Positions 53,691-63,071 of a stretch of 64,000 nucleotides of DNA are shown piece after piece. Below the pieces are notes generated by a model. That model saw only the letters and a list, made by a program, of their open reading frames with translations, did no database searches and was not told the DNA's origin. The stretch's first letter is position 1. Every line of letters begins with the position of its first letter. The position numbers were made by a program, and so were the translations under genes. The stretch lies in the NCBI RefSeq assembly GCF_004114535.1, contig NZ_LBJC01000027.1, forward strand, positions 124,001-188,000, in the 5' to 3' direction. Origin of the DNA: Bradyrhizobium nanningense (GTDB lineage Bacteria; Pseudomonadota; Alphaproteobacteria; Rhizobiales; Xanthobacteraceae).

Positions 53691-54521
53691 CTAATAGTCG
53701 CCCGGGTTCATGATCATCGGGCTTTTCGTATCAGCCGGTGCGAGCGCGCTGCTGGCGCTGTCGCGCAGGAAGCGGTCGAGTGTTTCCTGGATCTTCTCCT
53801 TGACCGCGTTAGGGCCGCGATCGCTCATTTCCGTGTGCTGTGCGCCGGTGTGGACGATGTCGATGCCGCGCGCCTTGGCCTCTTCCGGCGTCGGCAGCAC
53901 GCCGGGATCGGTCACGAAATGCGGGTCCTTCGACCGGAACGACAGGATCTTCAGGCCGTTACTGGCCACGAAAGGAACCCGAAGATTGTCGAGCGTGATC
54001 ACCTTCGACACCAGTTCCGGGTGCTGATGGGCGACATACATGGAGACGTCGCCGCCGTTGGAATGGCCGACGAGGGTGATGTGGTCGTAATCGACGTTCT
54101 CCTGCTGCCTCTTCAGTTTGTCCAGTACGAAGAGAATGTTGGCCTCGCAGCGGATATAGACCTCACGCCGGCCGACATATTGCTGACCGACGTGGGTCAT
54201 CAGCGGCGGGTCACTCGGCAGGTCCTGCTGGATGCTGGCAACCAGATAGCCGCGCGCGGCGAGCACATTGGCGAGGAAGGAATATTCGGTGGCCTTGACG
54301 GTGTTGCCGTTACTGATGATGGCGAGCGGGAGTTTCCAGAGGCCGAGATTGGCCTTGGCCTCGTAATCGCGCCGTACCGCCAGTTCGACCGAGATCGGCC
54401 GCTGCCGCGAGGTGTCGAACAGCGACAAAGTCTCATGGCGGATCGCGAACCGGCTGACGACGAGATATTCCCCGACGCCGAGGATGCAGAGAAACGTCAG
54501 GATTGCAAACACCCTCTTCAT
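53691..54521 (-). CDS. Alpha/beta hydrolase, membrane-anchored or exported
   Basis: 276 residues with an N-terminal hydrophobic segment MKRVFAILTFLCILGVGEYLVV, which may be a signal or an uncleaved anchor. The nucleophile elbow is GHSNGGDVSM in LVGHSNGGDVSMYVAHQHPELV; Asp in ITLDNLRVP; His in HTGAQHTEMSD. Substrate unknown. Single gene. Confidence 0.75.
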   Translation of the reverse strand: MKRVFAILTFLCILGVGEYLVVSRFAIRHETLSLFDTSRQRPISVELAVRRDYEAKANLGLWKLPLAIISNGNTVKATEYSFLANVLAARGYLVASIQQDLPSDPPLMTHVGQQYVGRREVYIRCEANILFVLDKLKRQQENVDYDHITLVGHSNGGDVSMYVAHQHPELVSKVITLDNLRVPFVASNGLKILSFRSKDPHFVTDPGVLPTPEEAKARGIDIVHTGAQHTEMSDRGPNAVKEKIQETLDRFLRDSASSALAPADTKSPMIMNPGDY

Positions 54522-54677
54522 GGCTTCGTCTCAAATCACGTTCGGCTGAACATGGTCATTGGGAACTCCCGGATCGAGCGATCGTGAGTAGGTTACGGGA
54601 TTAAATTTAGGCAAGTCTGTGGAGCAAGGCCGCGAAAGGGCCGCATGCCGGGGCGACTTGCGCAAACGACCGGGCGG

Positions 54678-56474
54678 CTAGAGACAGCCCGACCTGCCGC
54701 GTTCGGGGCAGAGCCGGAATGCGCTCGACAACGTGAGCAGGAAGCGGGGGCTGCGGCGCTCGTTGTCCGGCGCCCGGAAGCTCAACGGCACCGCCACGCC
54801 GAGATCGGCCTGGAGATCGTTTGGCAGGAAGAAGCGGACGCCGGCTCCGGCCGATGTCAGCGACAGGCCTTCACTCAAACGGTAGCCGTCGTTCCAGACG
54901 GCGCCGGCGTCGCCAAAGGCATAGAGCTGATAGCCGGTCCAGTAGTGGAAATTGAGCTTCTGGTCGAAGCGCAGTTCGAGCGAGCCGGCAAGGCCGTTGT
55001 CGCCGCTGATCTCGGCTGCGCCATAACCCCGGCCGAAGGCCGCGCCGCCGAGATAAAACTGCTGCGAGGTGAACAGCGGCCGCGACGCTGTCTGGCTCGC
55101 TGCGGAGAGCTTGAGCGACCAGGCATCGTTGAGTGTCTGGTAGCGTGTGAACCAGAGGTTCAGCACCGAGAAGTTCGACGAGGCGCCGTCGCGCGACAAC
55201 AGATCGTCGCCGAAATGCGAGGCACCGAAGACATCGAGACCCTGGCGGTAGGTCAGCGTCGCGAAATTGGTGCCGCCGAAGTGATCCTGCAGCCTGTAGT
55301 CGGCGGTCAGGCTCGCGGTCCTGATGTGGTCGTTGTACCAGGGGCCGTAGAGGTCGTGCTCGGACACATTGCTGAAGCTCGTCGCCGCAGTCAGCGTGAG
55401 CGTGGAGGATTGCGACTGCAGCGGAACGACGCCGGCGCGAAGCTCGAAGGCCTCGGTCGTCGTGATGTCGCTGTCGAGGCGGCGGGCATCGCCCGGTCGG
55501 ACCGCGCTGTACAGGACGGAAGCACCGAGACGTACGCCGTCGACGCCGACGGGCGCGTCATAGGACATCCGTGCAAAGCCGAGCTCGCGAGGATCGTTGG
55601 CAATCGTCGACAGGTTGACGGCCAGCGTGTCTCCAGGCGTGAGGTAGGAGTTGAACGCGCCGGTGGCGTAGGTCTGCCACGGGCCGACCGAGGATGATCC
55701 GAGATTGTCCAGGCCGAACGAGGAGAAGACGTGCCAGGTCTTCAAATAGACGGTGAGACGGAAGCGGCCGGACCCGCTGCCGATTTCCTCCAGCGCGCTA
55801 TCGGTGATCCGAACGTCCGGCCTGGCGTTGATGAGGAAGAGCTGGCGTTCGAGTGTCGGGAGGCGCGACGGCTGCTCGGCGAGAACCGGCCCGAGTATCG
55901 GCCTTACGCCGAACTGCTCGGCGCCCTCGCCTTTCAGCTCGACCTGCACGATGGCGCCTTCGATCACCTGGATCCGGACCCGGCCGTCGGCAATGTCCTG
56001 CGGCGGCACGATCGCCCGGCTCAGATGAAAGCCGTCTGCGCGGTAGAGATCGCTGATCGCGCCGGCGATCCCGGCGAGATCCGCCTGCGAGACCTTCTTG
56101 CCGAGATAAGGCTGATAGACTGCGGCAATGCGATCGCGGGAGACGGCGTGGGCGCCGCTGACGTTAACGCCGCGCAGGACGAATTGCGGCTTGGTCTCGC
56201 CGCCGGTGTTAGGTTGGCCAACCGTCGGCAGGCTGACCGGGGGGCGGTTCAGCCTTTCCCGTTCGGTTTGGTTTTCAAAGTATTTCTCGGGCTGGCGCGG
56301 ATCGAAGCCCGGCTGGTTCGCTTGTTGCGCGAACGCTTGGGGAACACCCGCAAAAATCGGGACCAACAACGCCAATGCGGTAATGAGCTGCCGCCTCCCG
56401 GCGCACGCGGCGAAACTTTCCCCGTAGTTTGACGGGGGAATTGCCACGGGACGGTAAGGGTTCGTTAGCCGCAT
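54678..56474 (-). CDS. TpsB two-partner secretion outer-membrane transporter (ShlB/FhaC/HecB family)
   Basis: 598 residues. Signal peptide ends ~AFAQQ. POTRA region ~95-240 (FVLRGVNVSGAHAVSRDRI, VSQADLAGIAGAISDLYRADGFHLSRAIVPPQ, DGRVRIQVIEGAIVQVEL), then a 16-strand barrel with conserved FGRGYGAAEISGDNGLAGSLELRF and FGDAGAVWND. A short Cys-containing extension (CPERGRSGCL) follows the last strand. No TpsA exoprotein gene with a haemagglutination domain is near it. Divergent from the FecR-domain gene over 129 nt. Confidence 0.9.
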   Translation of the reverse strand: MRLTNPYRPVAIPPSNYGESFAACAGRRQLITALALLVPIFAGVPQAFAQQANQPGFDPRQPEKYFENQTERERLNRPPVSLPTVGQPNTGGETKPQFVLRGVNVSGAHAVSRDRIAAVYQPYLGKKVSQADLAGIAGAISDLYRADGFHLSRAIVPPQDIADGRVRIQVIEGAIVQVELKGEGAEQFGVRPILGPVLAEQPSRLPTLERQLFLINARPDVRITDSALEEIGSGSGRFRLTVYLKTWHVFSSFGLDNLGSSSVGPWQTYATGAFNSYLTPGDTLAVNLSTIANDPRELGFARMSYDAPVGVDGVRLGASVLYSAVRPGDARRLDSDITTTEAFELRAGVVPLQSQSSTLTLTAATSFSNVSEHDLYGPWYNDHIRTASLTADYRLQDHFGGTNFATLTYRQGLDVFGASHFGDDLLSRDGASSNFSVLNLWFTRYQTLNDAWSLKLSAASQTASRPLFTSQQFYLGGAAFGRGYGAAEISGDNGLAGSLELRFDQKLNFHYWTGYQLYAFGDAGAVWNDGYRLSEGLSLTSAGAGVRFFLPNDLQADLGVAVPLSFRAPDNERRSPRFLLTLSSAFRLCPERGRSGCL

Positions 56475-56603
56475 GATTTTTCTTAGTTTTTTATGGTCAA
56501 TGATTGGTTAATCTCGCCCCTCCACTGGCCGCTTCCCGCTAATCCTCTCTTGAGTGATTTCGGATACCCCTCAGATCCGGCTAACGCGGGACTGAGGATC
56601 GTC

Positions 56604-57803
56604 ATGCTCGGCAGAATTGGAATGCGGTGCGCTGTCGTGGCGGCGCTGACCCTTGGAACGGCATCCGGTGCGTTCGCCGCGGAGGATGGCGTCTGGTCGA
56701 TCAGCAAGGCCACCGGCGAGGTGTGGGTCGTAACCGACGGCGCGCAACAGGTCTCGCTGAACCAGGAAGAGACGCTCAAGCCCGGCAATACCATCCGGAC
56801 CGGCCGCAATGGCCGGGTGCTGCTCGTCCGCGGCGAGGAAACGATTCTGATCTCTCCCAACTCGGTGGTCGGCTTGCCGGCCGAGAAGAAGGAGGGGCTC
56901 TCGACCACCATCATCCAGCAGGCGGGTTCGATCCTGCTCGAAGTCGAGAAGCGCAACGTCAAGCACTTCGAGGTCGAGACGCCCTATCTCGCCGCCGTGG
57001 TCAAGGGAACGCGGTTCAGCGTCACGGTGGGAGCAGGGACCACCAAGGTCGGCGTGCTCCGCGGCCAGGTCGAGGTCTCCGACTTCAAGACGGGGCAGAT
57101 TGCCCAGGTCATGAAGGGACAAGCAGCAACCGTCTCCGAGCACGGCAAGCCCGGCCTCAGGCTGAGCGGTGCAGGGACGTTCAACCCGATCGAGCACGGC
57201 AAGCCGCGCGCTCCGACGATCGAGCGTGTGCCGGTGCCAAAATCAGGCCTGTCGGCGCCGCGCAATGCCGCGAGCGGCCATACGATCCACGCGCTCGGGC
57301 CAATCGACAAGGCGGCCGGCGCGCCGAAGTCATCGCATCAGGCGGCTGGGGGTCATGTCTCCAAAGCCGGCGCCGTGCGCATCTCGAACTCGCTCGGCGA
57401 GGTCAAGCTGAACTTCCACAAGGTCACGCACGGACTTGCCCACGGCGCGGTGGCTCCCGGACAGGTGCGCAACGCGAACGCCAGCCTGGGTGCCGAGACC
57501 GTCTGGAGCGATGGCAAGACCGGCACGAGCGCGTCCAACAGCGCCGTCCAGACGGCGGTGACGACCAGCGGTGCGGCAACCTCGGTCAGCAACGGTGCGT
57601 CGAACCCGGGCGCTGCAATCGCCGCAGCTGCGGCCAACAACGGAAATGCCGGCGGCAACGGCAATTCCGGCAATGGCAACAACGGCAATGCCAATGGCAG
57701 TGGCAACGGCGGCGCCACCGGCAATGGCTGGAGCAACACGGGTAGCGGCAATGCGGGCGGGGGCGATCACGGCAGCGATGGCCGTGGCCACAACAGACAC
57801 TAA
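56604..57803 (+). CDS. FecR-domain exported protein with Asn/Gly-rich tail
   Basis: 399 residues from ATG 56604. Signal peptide ends SGAFAAED. The FecR beta-domain is ~30-170: AEDGVWSISKATGEVWVV, LKPGNTIRTGRNGRVLLVRG, VETPYLAAVVKGTRFSVTVG, KVGVLRGQVEVSDFKTG. A Ser/Ala/His-rich middle follows, then ~100 residues rich in Asn/Gly/Ser (NGNSGNGNNGNANGSGNGG) ending HGSDGRGHNRH. Periplasmic or surface. No sigma-19-type FecI/FecA is near, so it is not a classic iron regulator. The next gene begins 58 nt on. Confidence 0.85.
   Translation: MLGRIGMRCAVVAALTLGTASGAFAAEDGVWSISKATGEVWVVTDGAQQVSLNQEETLKPGNTIRTGRNGRVLLVRGEETILISPNSVVGLPAEKKEGLSTTIIQQAGSILLEVEKRNVKHFEVETPYLAAVVKGTRFSVTVGAGTTKVGVLRGQVEVSDFKTGQIAQVMKGQAATVSEHGKPGLRLSGAGTFNPIEHGKPRAPTIERVPVPKSGLSAPRNAASGHTIHALGPIDKAAGAPKSSHQAAGGHVSKAGAVRISNSLGEVKLNFHKVTHGLAHGAVAPGQVRNANASLGAETVWSDGKTGTSASNSAVQTAVTTSGAATSVSNGASNPGAAIAAAAANNGNAGGNGNSGNGNNGNANGSGNGGATGNGWSNTGSGNAGGGDHGSDGRGHNRH
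57652..57790. repeat. Low-complexity GGC-AAC/GGC-AAT coding tract
   Basis: A run of alternating Gly and Asn codons (GGCAACGGCAAT... style) with Ser interruptions, encoding the NG-rich tail of the FecR protein. Such tracts are prone to length change; comparison of related strains would show it. Confidence 0.7.
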
Positions 57804-57860
57804 GGTATTTCCTGGGGGATGAGGGGCGCACCCGCGGGAGCGGGGCGGGGGAGGATCGGA

Positions 57861-60605
57861 GTGAAACGCTATCGGCCGCATATTCTAGTTGTGATCGCGC
57901 TTGCGATCGTGCTGTCCACGGGATGGCATGGTGCGCTTCGCAACGCGCTCACCGATCTGCGGTTCGCCTGGCAGTCGCGTGAGGCCACCGGCAAGGTCGT
58001 GGTGGTGGCCATCGACGCACCATCCATCGATCAGATCGGAGTGTGGCCCTGGCCGCGCCGGCTTCACGCAGACCTGCTGCACAGGCTTCAGGCGGCGGGC
58101 GCGGGGGACATCGCGTTCGATGTCGATTTCAGCACGCCGTCGGATCCGGCTTCCGACGATGCTTTCGTCAAGGCGCTTCGCGATGCCGGCGGCTCGACGA
58201 TCCTGCCGTCCTTCAAGCAGCCGACGCCGAATGGTGGCGCTGCGCACGTCAATCGTCCCCTGAAGCCGTTCAGCAACCAGTCGTGGCCGGCGGTCGTGAA
58301 CGTCGCAGTCGAATCCGACGGACTCGTTCGCCGCTATCCATTCGGCGAGAAGCTCGGCGATGCCTTGATGCCTTCGATGGCCGTCGTGCTGGCCGGGCAG
58401 GACGCCAACCGGCGGTCGCCCTTCCTGATCGATTTCGGCATTCGTGCCGCCTCCATTCCGAGCGTCTCCTATGTCGACGTGCTGCGGGGCGATGCCGCCC
58501 CGCTCGACAAGCTGAGAGACAAGAAGATCATCATCGGGGCCACCGCGCTCGAGCTCGGCGACCGTTTCAGCGTTCCCAACGGCAAGATCGTCTCGGGGCC
58601 GGTGCTCCAGGCGCTGGCCGCGGAATCGATCCTTCAGGGCCGGATGCTGCGCTGGACGTCCGATATCGGCATGATCATGGGCCTGGGCGTGATCTGCCTG
58701 CTGATGATGTATTCGTGGCGCCGCTTCGCACCAGGAATTCGCGTTGCTGTCCTCATCGCCGCCGGGGCGGCTATCGAGCTGGCTGCAGCCTTCGTGCAGG
58801 CAAGATGGTCCCTCGTGATCGACACATCGCTATTCCATATCGCGATCATCGCCTATCTGACCGCGATCGCGCTGGACGAAATCGATTTCCGTGGTCTTCT
58901 CGGACGCATCGCCGAAAGCCGCTTCCACCGTATCGCGATGTCGCTTGGCGACGGTCTCGTCTGCACCGACGAGAATCACCGGATCACGGTTTGGAATCCC
59001 GGCGCGAGCGCGATCTTCGGCTACACGCCGGCAGAAATGATCGGTCGTCCGTTCGAAACGCTGTGCGCTATGCCGGTGGCGGAAGGCGATACGAGACCGT
59101 CCATGCACGACGCCGCGCGCCAAGCGCTCCTGGTTCCAGGTGGGGCGGTCGTCGTCGAGTTCGAGGGCCGGCGCAAGAATGGTGAAACCCTCCCCGTCGA
59201 GGCAAGCTTCTCGGGTTGGCAGGGAACGGACGGCTTTCAGTACGGTGCGATTCTGCGCGATATTTCGGTCCGCAAACGTGAAGCTGAACGCGTCAAATAT
59301 CTTGCCGAACATGATGCGCTGACCGGTCTTGCCAATCGCAATACGCTGCAAGCCCGACTGGTCGGCATGATTGCGGATGCGGAGCGACAGCCTCGCGAGG
59401 TCGCCTTGCTCGTGATCGGGCTCGACGGCTTCCGGCAAATCAACAACATGCTTGGGCATTCGGCCGGTGACCACGTGCTGCGGGCCGTCGCCGAGCGTCT
59501 CCGGATCGAAGTCGATGGCAAGGCAGTCGTTGCCCGGCTCGGCGGTGACGAATTCGCCATCGCGCTCGACTGTGCAGAGGCCGGCGAGCCGCTCGCGGCG
59601 TTCGCCGAGCGGATCGCGCGCGCGTTCGAAACACCGCTTGCGACGGGCACGCGGCAGCACCGCGTCAGGATCAGCATCGGAATTGCCGCCTATCCTGAAG
59701 GCGGACACAACGCCGACGATCTCCTCAGCAATGGCCATCTCGCGCTGAGCCGTGCCAAGGCGACGCGGCGCGGCGGCCATGTGCTCTTCGAGGCTGTGAT
59801 CAGGCAGGAGCTGGAGAACCGGCTGACGTTGGAGAGCGAGTTGGCGCTTGCCGCGGATCGCGGTGAGTTCGAACTGTTCTACCAGCCCCAGGTTCGTCTG
59901 ATCGACGGCAGCCTTGTCGGGGCCGAAGCGCTCATCCGTTGGCGGCATCCGGTGCGCGGCTACGTCTCGCCCGGAGAGTTCATGCCGGTGGTCAACTCCT
60001 CGGCCCTGTCCGAGCGGGTCGCGAATTGGGTGATGGAGACCGCGTGCCGTCAGGCGCGTGACTGGGAGCTGTCCGGCAATGGCGTGCGCGTCGCCATCAA
60101 CCTCTCGCCCTCGCAGCTTCACTCCGGCGACCTCGCGAATTCGGTCGCGGCCTTGCTCGAATCGACGGGGCTGACGCCCTCGTTGCTCGAGCTCGAGGTC
60201 ACCGAAGACATCCTGCTCCATGACGAAGACCGCGTCCTCGCCATGTTCAAGCGAATCCAGGAGCTCGGCGTCAGAATCCTGTTCGATGATTTCGGCACCG
60301 GTTATGCAAGCCTGAGCTATCTGAAGAAGTTTCCGCTCGACGGGCTGAAGATCGACCGGTCGTTCGTGTTCGGTCTGCTCGCCAATTCCGACGATGCCGC
60401 GATCGTCGGCTCGACCATCGGCCTCAGCAAGCAGCTCGGCCTCACGGTCGTGGCCGAAGGCATCGAGAACCGTGCAACCGCCGACTTCCTGGTCAGCATG
60501 GGATGCGAGGAAGGGCAGGGCTACTTCTTCGGGCGTCCGATGCCTGCCGAGGCATTCGACAGGCAATTTCTGGTGGCTGGGCTCGACGTGGTCACCGCGG
60601 CCTGA
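57861..60605 (+). CDS. CHASE2-PAS-GGDEF-EAL bifunctional cyclic-di-GMP protein
   Basis: 914 residues from GTG 57861 (GGGAGGA seven bases upstream; ATG 57819 is an alternative). TM1 near 8-25; CHASE2 periplasmic sensor ~35-265 (VVVVAIDAPSIDQIGVWPWPRRLH); three TMs ~270-345; PAS ~350-465; GGDEF ~480-640 with intact RLGGDEFAIAL; EAL ~655-905 with intact GAEALIRWRHP, NLSPSQ, EVTEDILL and DDFGTGYASL. Both cyclase and phosphodiesterase motifs look functional, so net activity is undecided. Directly follows the FecR gene and probably shares its transcript. Confidence 0.93.
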   Translation: MKRYRPHILVVIALAIVLSTGWHGALRNALTDLRFAWQSREATGKVVVVAIDAPSIDQIGVWPWPRRLHADLLHRLQAAGAGDIAFDVDFSTPSDPASDDAFVKALRDAGGSTILPSFKQPTPNGGAAHVNRPLKPFSNQSWPAVVNVAVESDGLVRRYPFGEKLGDALMPSMAVVLAGQDANRRSPFLIDFGIRAASIPSVSYVDVLRGDAAPLDKLRDKKIIIGATALELGDRFSVPNGKIVSGPVLQALAAESILQGRMLRWTSDIGMIMGLGVICLLMMYSWRRFAPGIRVAVLIAAGAAIELAAAFVQARWSLVIDTSLFHIAIIAYLTAIALDEIDFRGLLGRIAESRFHRIAMSLGDGLVCTDENHRITVWNPGASAIFGYTPAEMIGRPFETLCAMPVAEGDTRPSMHDAARQALLVPGGAVVVEFEGRRKNGETLPVEASFSGWQGTDGFQYGAILRDISVRKREAERVKYLAEHDALTGLANRNTLQARLVGMIADAERQPREVALLVIGLDGFRQINNMLGHSAGDHVLRAVAERLRIEVDGKAVVARLGGDEFAIALDCAEAGEPLAAFAERIARAFETPLATGTRQHRVRISIGIAAYPEGGHNADDLLSNGHLALSRAKATRRGGHVLFEAVIRQELENRLTLESELALAADRGEFELFYQPQVRLIDGSLVGAEALIRWRHPVRGYVSPGEFMPVVNSSALSERVANWVMETACRQARDWELSGNGVRVAINLSPSQLHSGDLANSVAALLESTGLTPSLLELEVTEDILLHDEDRVLAMFKRIQELGVRILFDDFGTGYASLSYLKKFPLDGLKIDRSFVFGLLANSDDAAIVGSTIGLSKQLGLTVVAEGIENRATADFLVSMGCEEGQGYFFGRPMPAEAFDRQFLVAGLDVVTAA

Positions 60606-60622
60606 GCAGGGCGGCCTGGTTT

Positions 60623-60883
60623 CTAGCGCCGCCGCGCGACCGCCACGCCAAAGAGAAATGCGACGAACAGGCTGGCAAGCGGCGCTTCGCGCGTGATCGC
60701 CGCGACCGTCGCGAGGGTTCCGCCGGGCTTGCGCGATTCCTCGATCGTGGAGGTGAGGCGGTCGACGGCCGCATGCAGGCCTCCGGCGACTTCACCGATC
60801 GTGCGGGAGACATCCGCTGCCGTATCGATGGCACGCTCGGCCATGCCGGGTTGGGACGTGGATTGCGGTATCTCCGTGCTCAA
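60623..60883 (-). CDS. Small membrane protein, 86 aa
   Basis: Start TTG 60883 has GGAGG eight bases upstream; ATG 60844 lacks one. A helical amphipathic stretch (MAERAIDTAADVSRTIGEVAGGLHAAVDRL) is followed by one C-terminal hydrophobic segment (ASLFVAFLFGVAVARRR). This is the tail-anchored layout of DUF883/ElaB-like small proteins, though the family match is not certain. Inner membrane. Confidence 0.6.
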   Translation of the reverse strand: MSTEIPQSTSQPGMAERAIDTAADVSRTIGEVAGGLHAAVDRLTSTIEESRKPGGTLATVAAITREAPLASLFVAFLFGVAVARRR

Positions 60884-61132
60884 GCGCGTGACCTCCAGGC
60901 CTGATGATGAAGACCGGCACCTTTGGCTATCCGCGCGAGCGCTCGTTTTGAACAGCGGGTCTGACGACCTTTGGCTATCCGCGACAGGCGCCGTCAATTA
61001 ACGGCGGGTGCCGGCCTTGGATGGGCAATGCAGCGCGAGGGCTTTTGTTCCTCCCGAAGCGAAGCCCCCCGTGAAGCGATGGGTGCGAATCTCTGTTAGG
61101 CTGGCTCAAGCGTGTTGACTGAGGAGGCAGCC

Positions 61133-62110
61133 GTGACCGATCGGACCATGACGGATCGAGCCCGGCGCATCGCTTTGCTCGGCGCTCCCATCGATATGGG
61201 CGCATCGCAACGCGGCACCTTGATGGGCCCTGCGGCGCTGCGGACTGCGGGCCTTGCGACACTGCTCGAAAGCCTGGATTTCGAGGTCGTCGACTACGGC
61301 GATCTTTCCGCAAGCGAGGTCCGGGACCTCGCCGACACGCCGCCGGAACGGGCCAATCACTACCGCGAGATCCAGCGCTGGACACGCGTTCTGAGCCGCA
61401 AAGGCTACGAGATCGCGAAAACCGGTGCCCTGCCGATCTTCCTGGGCGGCGATCACACGCTGTCCATGGGGTCGGTCAATGCCATGGCGCGTCATTGGCG
61501 GGAGCGTGGACGGGAGCTGTTCGTGCTCTGGCTCGATGCCCATGCCGACTACAACACGCCGGAGACGACGATCACCGCGAACATGCACGGCATGTCGGCC
61601 GCGTTCTTGTGCGGCGAACCCGGCCTCGACGGCCTGCTCGGCGACGATCCCCGCGCGTCGATCCATCCGGACAGGCTCGACTTGTTCGGCGCGCGTTCGA
61701 TCGACAAGCTGGAAAAAGAGCTGATGCGCGCGCGCCGGATCAGGGTGGTCGACATGCGTCAGATCGACGAGTTCGGCGTCGCCGTGTTGATCCGACGCGT
61801 CATCGAACGGGTCAAGGCGAGCAACGGCGTGCTGCATGTCAGCTTCGACGTCGATTTCCTCGATCCGTGCGTCGCGCCGGGCGTCGGCACCACGGTGCCA
61901 GGTGGTGCGACCTATCGCGAGGCACACCTGATCATGGAGCTGTTGCACGATTCCGGCGTGGTCGGATCGGTCGACATCGTCGAGCTCAATCCCTTCCTGG
62001 ATGAACGCGGCCGGACGGCGCGCACGGCCGTCGAACTGATCGGCAGCCTGTTCGGCCAGCAGATCACCGACCGACCGACGCCGAGCAATGCGATCGCTCC
62101 GGGGGAGTGA
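61133..62110 (+). CDS. Arginase family protein
   Basis: 325 residues from GTG 61133 with GAGGAGG upstream. Manganese motifs complete: GGDHTLSMGS (His), LDAHADYN (Asp-His-Asp), SFDVDFLDP (Asp-x-Asp), ELNPFLDE. RRIALLGAPIDMGASQRGTLMGP at the start is arginase-like (arginase rather than agmatinase). Hydrolyses arginine to ornithine and urea. Cytoplasmic. Confidence 0.9.
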   Translation: MTDRTMTDRARRIALLGAPIDMGASQRGTLMGPAALRTAGLATLLESLDFEVVDYGDLSASEVRDLADTPPERANHYREIQRWTRVLSRKGYEIAKTGALPIFLGGDHTLSMGSVNAMARHWRERGRELFVLWLDAHADYNTPETTITANMHGMSAAFLCGEPGLDGLLGDDPRASIHPDRLDLFGARSIDKLEKELMRARRIRVVDMRQIDEFGVAVLIRRVIERVKASNGVLHVSFDVDFLDPCVAPGVGTTVPGGATYREAHLIMELLHDSGVVGSVDIVELNPFLDERGRTARTAVELIGSLFGQQITDRPTPSNAIAPGE

Positions 62111-62190
62111 AGCCAGGGGCCGACAGGACCACGAGCTTGCGCCTTGTTGGCCGCTTCGCGGTCCACCAGCCGGTCGACCACGCCGGAGAC

Positions 62191-62216
62191 GTCCGATTGT
62201 GACCCCAGAGCCGAAC
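62191..62216. repeat. Degenerate GTCCG...CCGAAC repeat, copy 1
   Basis: GTCCGATTGTGACCCCAGAG then CCGAAC. First of four related imperfect palindromes between 62.2 and 63.7 kb sharing GTCCGnTTGTGnnCCnAGAGC. Confidence 0.55.
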
Positions 62217-62318
62217 AAGTGCCTCGCGCATCACTTGGATCGGCACTGGCCTTGGGGCACGACTTTCGTTCGCAAGTAACTGTAGGTTGCGGTTAGTAGG
62301 CGGACCAAGGAGGCGGAA

Positions 62319-62753
62319 TTGAGTACGATAGTCGAGATTCAAGCCACAGACCCGCTTATGTCGGCAGTATATGCCTTGCGACATAATGTGTTCGTAGTCG
62401 AGCAAGGTGTCCCGGAAGAAATTGAGGTCGACGAGGACGATATGGTCGCCACTCATCTTGCCGCGGTGTCTGACGGCCACGTCATTGGCACGTTGCGCAT
62501 TTTGCTCCATGGACGTACCGCGAAAATCGGCAGGATGGCTGTATCAGCGTCGTCGCGGACAGAGGGCATTGGGAGAGAGTTGATGGAGTCCGCCGCGACC
62601 ACTGCCTCCAGCCGCGGTGCCGAGGAAATTATTCTCGGCGCCCAACTCACCGCATACGGATTTTACAAGCGATTAGGATACATGGAGGAAGGAGCGGTGT
62701 TCGATGATGGAGGCACACCACACGTGATGATGCGCAAGAAATTGCAGCTATGA
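62319..62753 (+). CDS. GNAT family N-acetyltransferase, 144 aa
   Basis: TTG start with AAGGAGG. ElaA/GNAT-type text: VYALRHNVFVVEQGVPEEIEVDEDD, HVIGTLRILLHGRTAKIGRMAVSASSRTEGIGRELME (the Q/R-x-x-G-x-G/A acetyl-CoA loop is RTEGIG), YGFYKRLGYMEEGAVFDDGG. The substrate is unknown. Lower GC than upstream genes, at the left edge of an atypical stretch. Confidence 0.8.
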   Translation: MSTIVEIQATDPLMSAVYALRHNVFVVEQGVPEEIEVDEDDMVATHLAAVSDGHVIGTLRILLHGRTAKIGRMAVSASSRTEGIGRELMESAATTASSRGAEEIILGAQLTAYGFYKRLGYMEEGAVFDDGGTPHVMMRKKLQL

Positions 62754-62789
62754 ACTTCCGATTGGCTGAAGCGACCGAAGGTCGACCAT

Positions 62790-62817
62790 GTCTGCTTGTG
62801 GCCCAGAGCCGACCTTC
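62790..62817. repeat. Degenerate repeat, copy 2
   Basis: GTCTGCTTGTGGCCCAGAGC followed by CGACCTTC. Same element as at 62191 and 63638. Confidence 0.6.
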
Positions 62818-62835
62818 AGCGCTTACTCTGACGAA

Positions 62836-62864
62836 GTCCGCAAGTGACGCAGAGCGGACGTGAC
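62836..62864. repeat. Degenerate repeat, copy 3
   Basis: GTCCGCAAGTGACGCAGAGC followed by GGACGTGAC. GTCCGC and GCGGAC are exact inverse ends. Confidence 0.55.
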
Positions 62865-63071
62865 CCACTTTATTCAAAATTCATCATTGCCCGCCCGATA
62901 GGATGGAGATTCACGCAGGGCTTTGGTTACGCCTCTCATTCGGGCATTTGAACCAACATCAAATCCGGCCACACTACATACCAAGTAGCGCTCATCATGC
63001 CTGCGCCCGGCCCTCAACCCTGCCGAATCGACGAGCAATACGGCCTGGTAATCCAATCCAGGACTTGATGA

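Larger units (their letters stand above)
62754..63071. other. Intergenic region with two repeat copies
   Basis: About 320 bases, no supported gene. Copies 2 and 3 of the degenerate repeat lie in the first third. The remainder shows no recognisable structure. Confidence 0.45.

Noticed and set aside
57819..57860. Earlier ATG start for the CHASE2 protein
   Set aside because: Possible, but the GTG at 57861 has the better ribosome site and gives an immediate membrane segment; kept as an alternative only.
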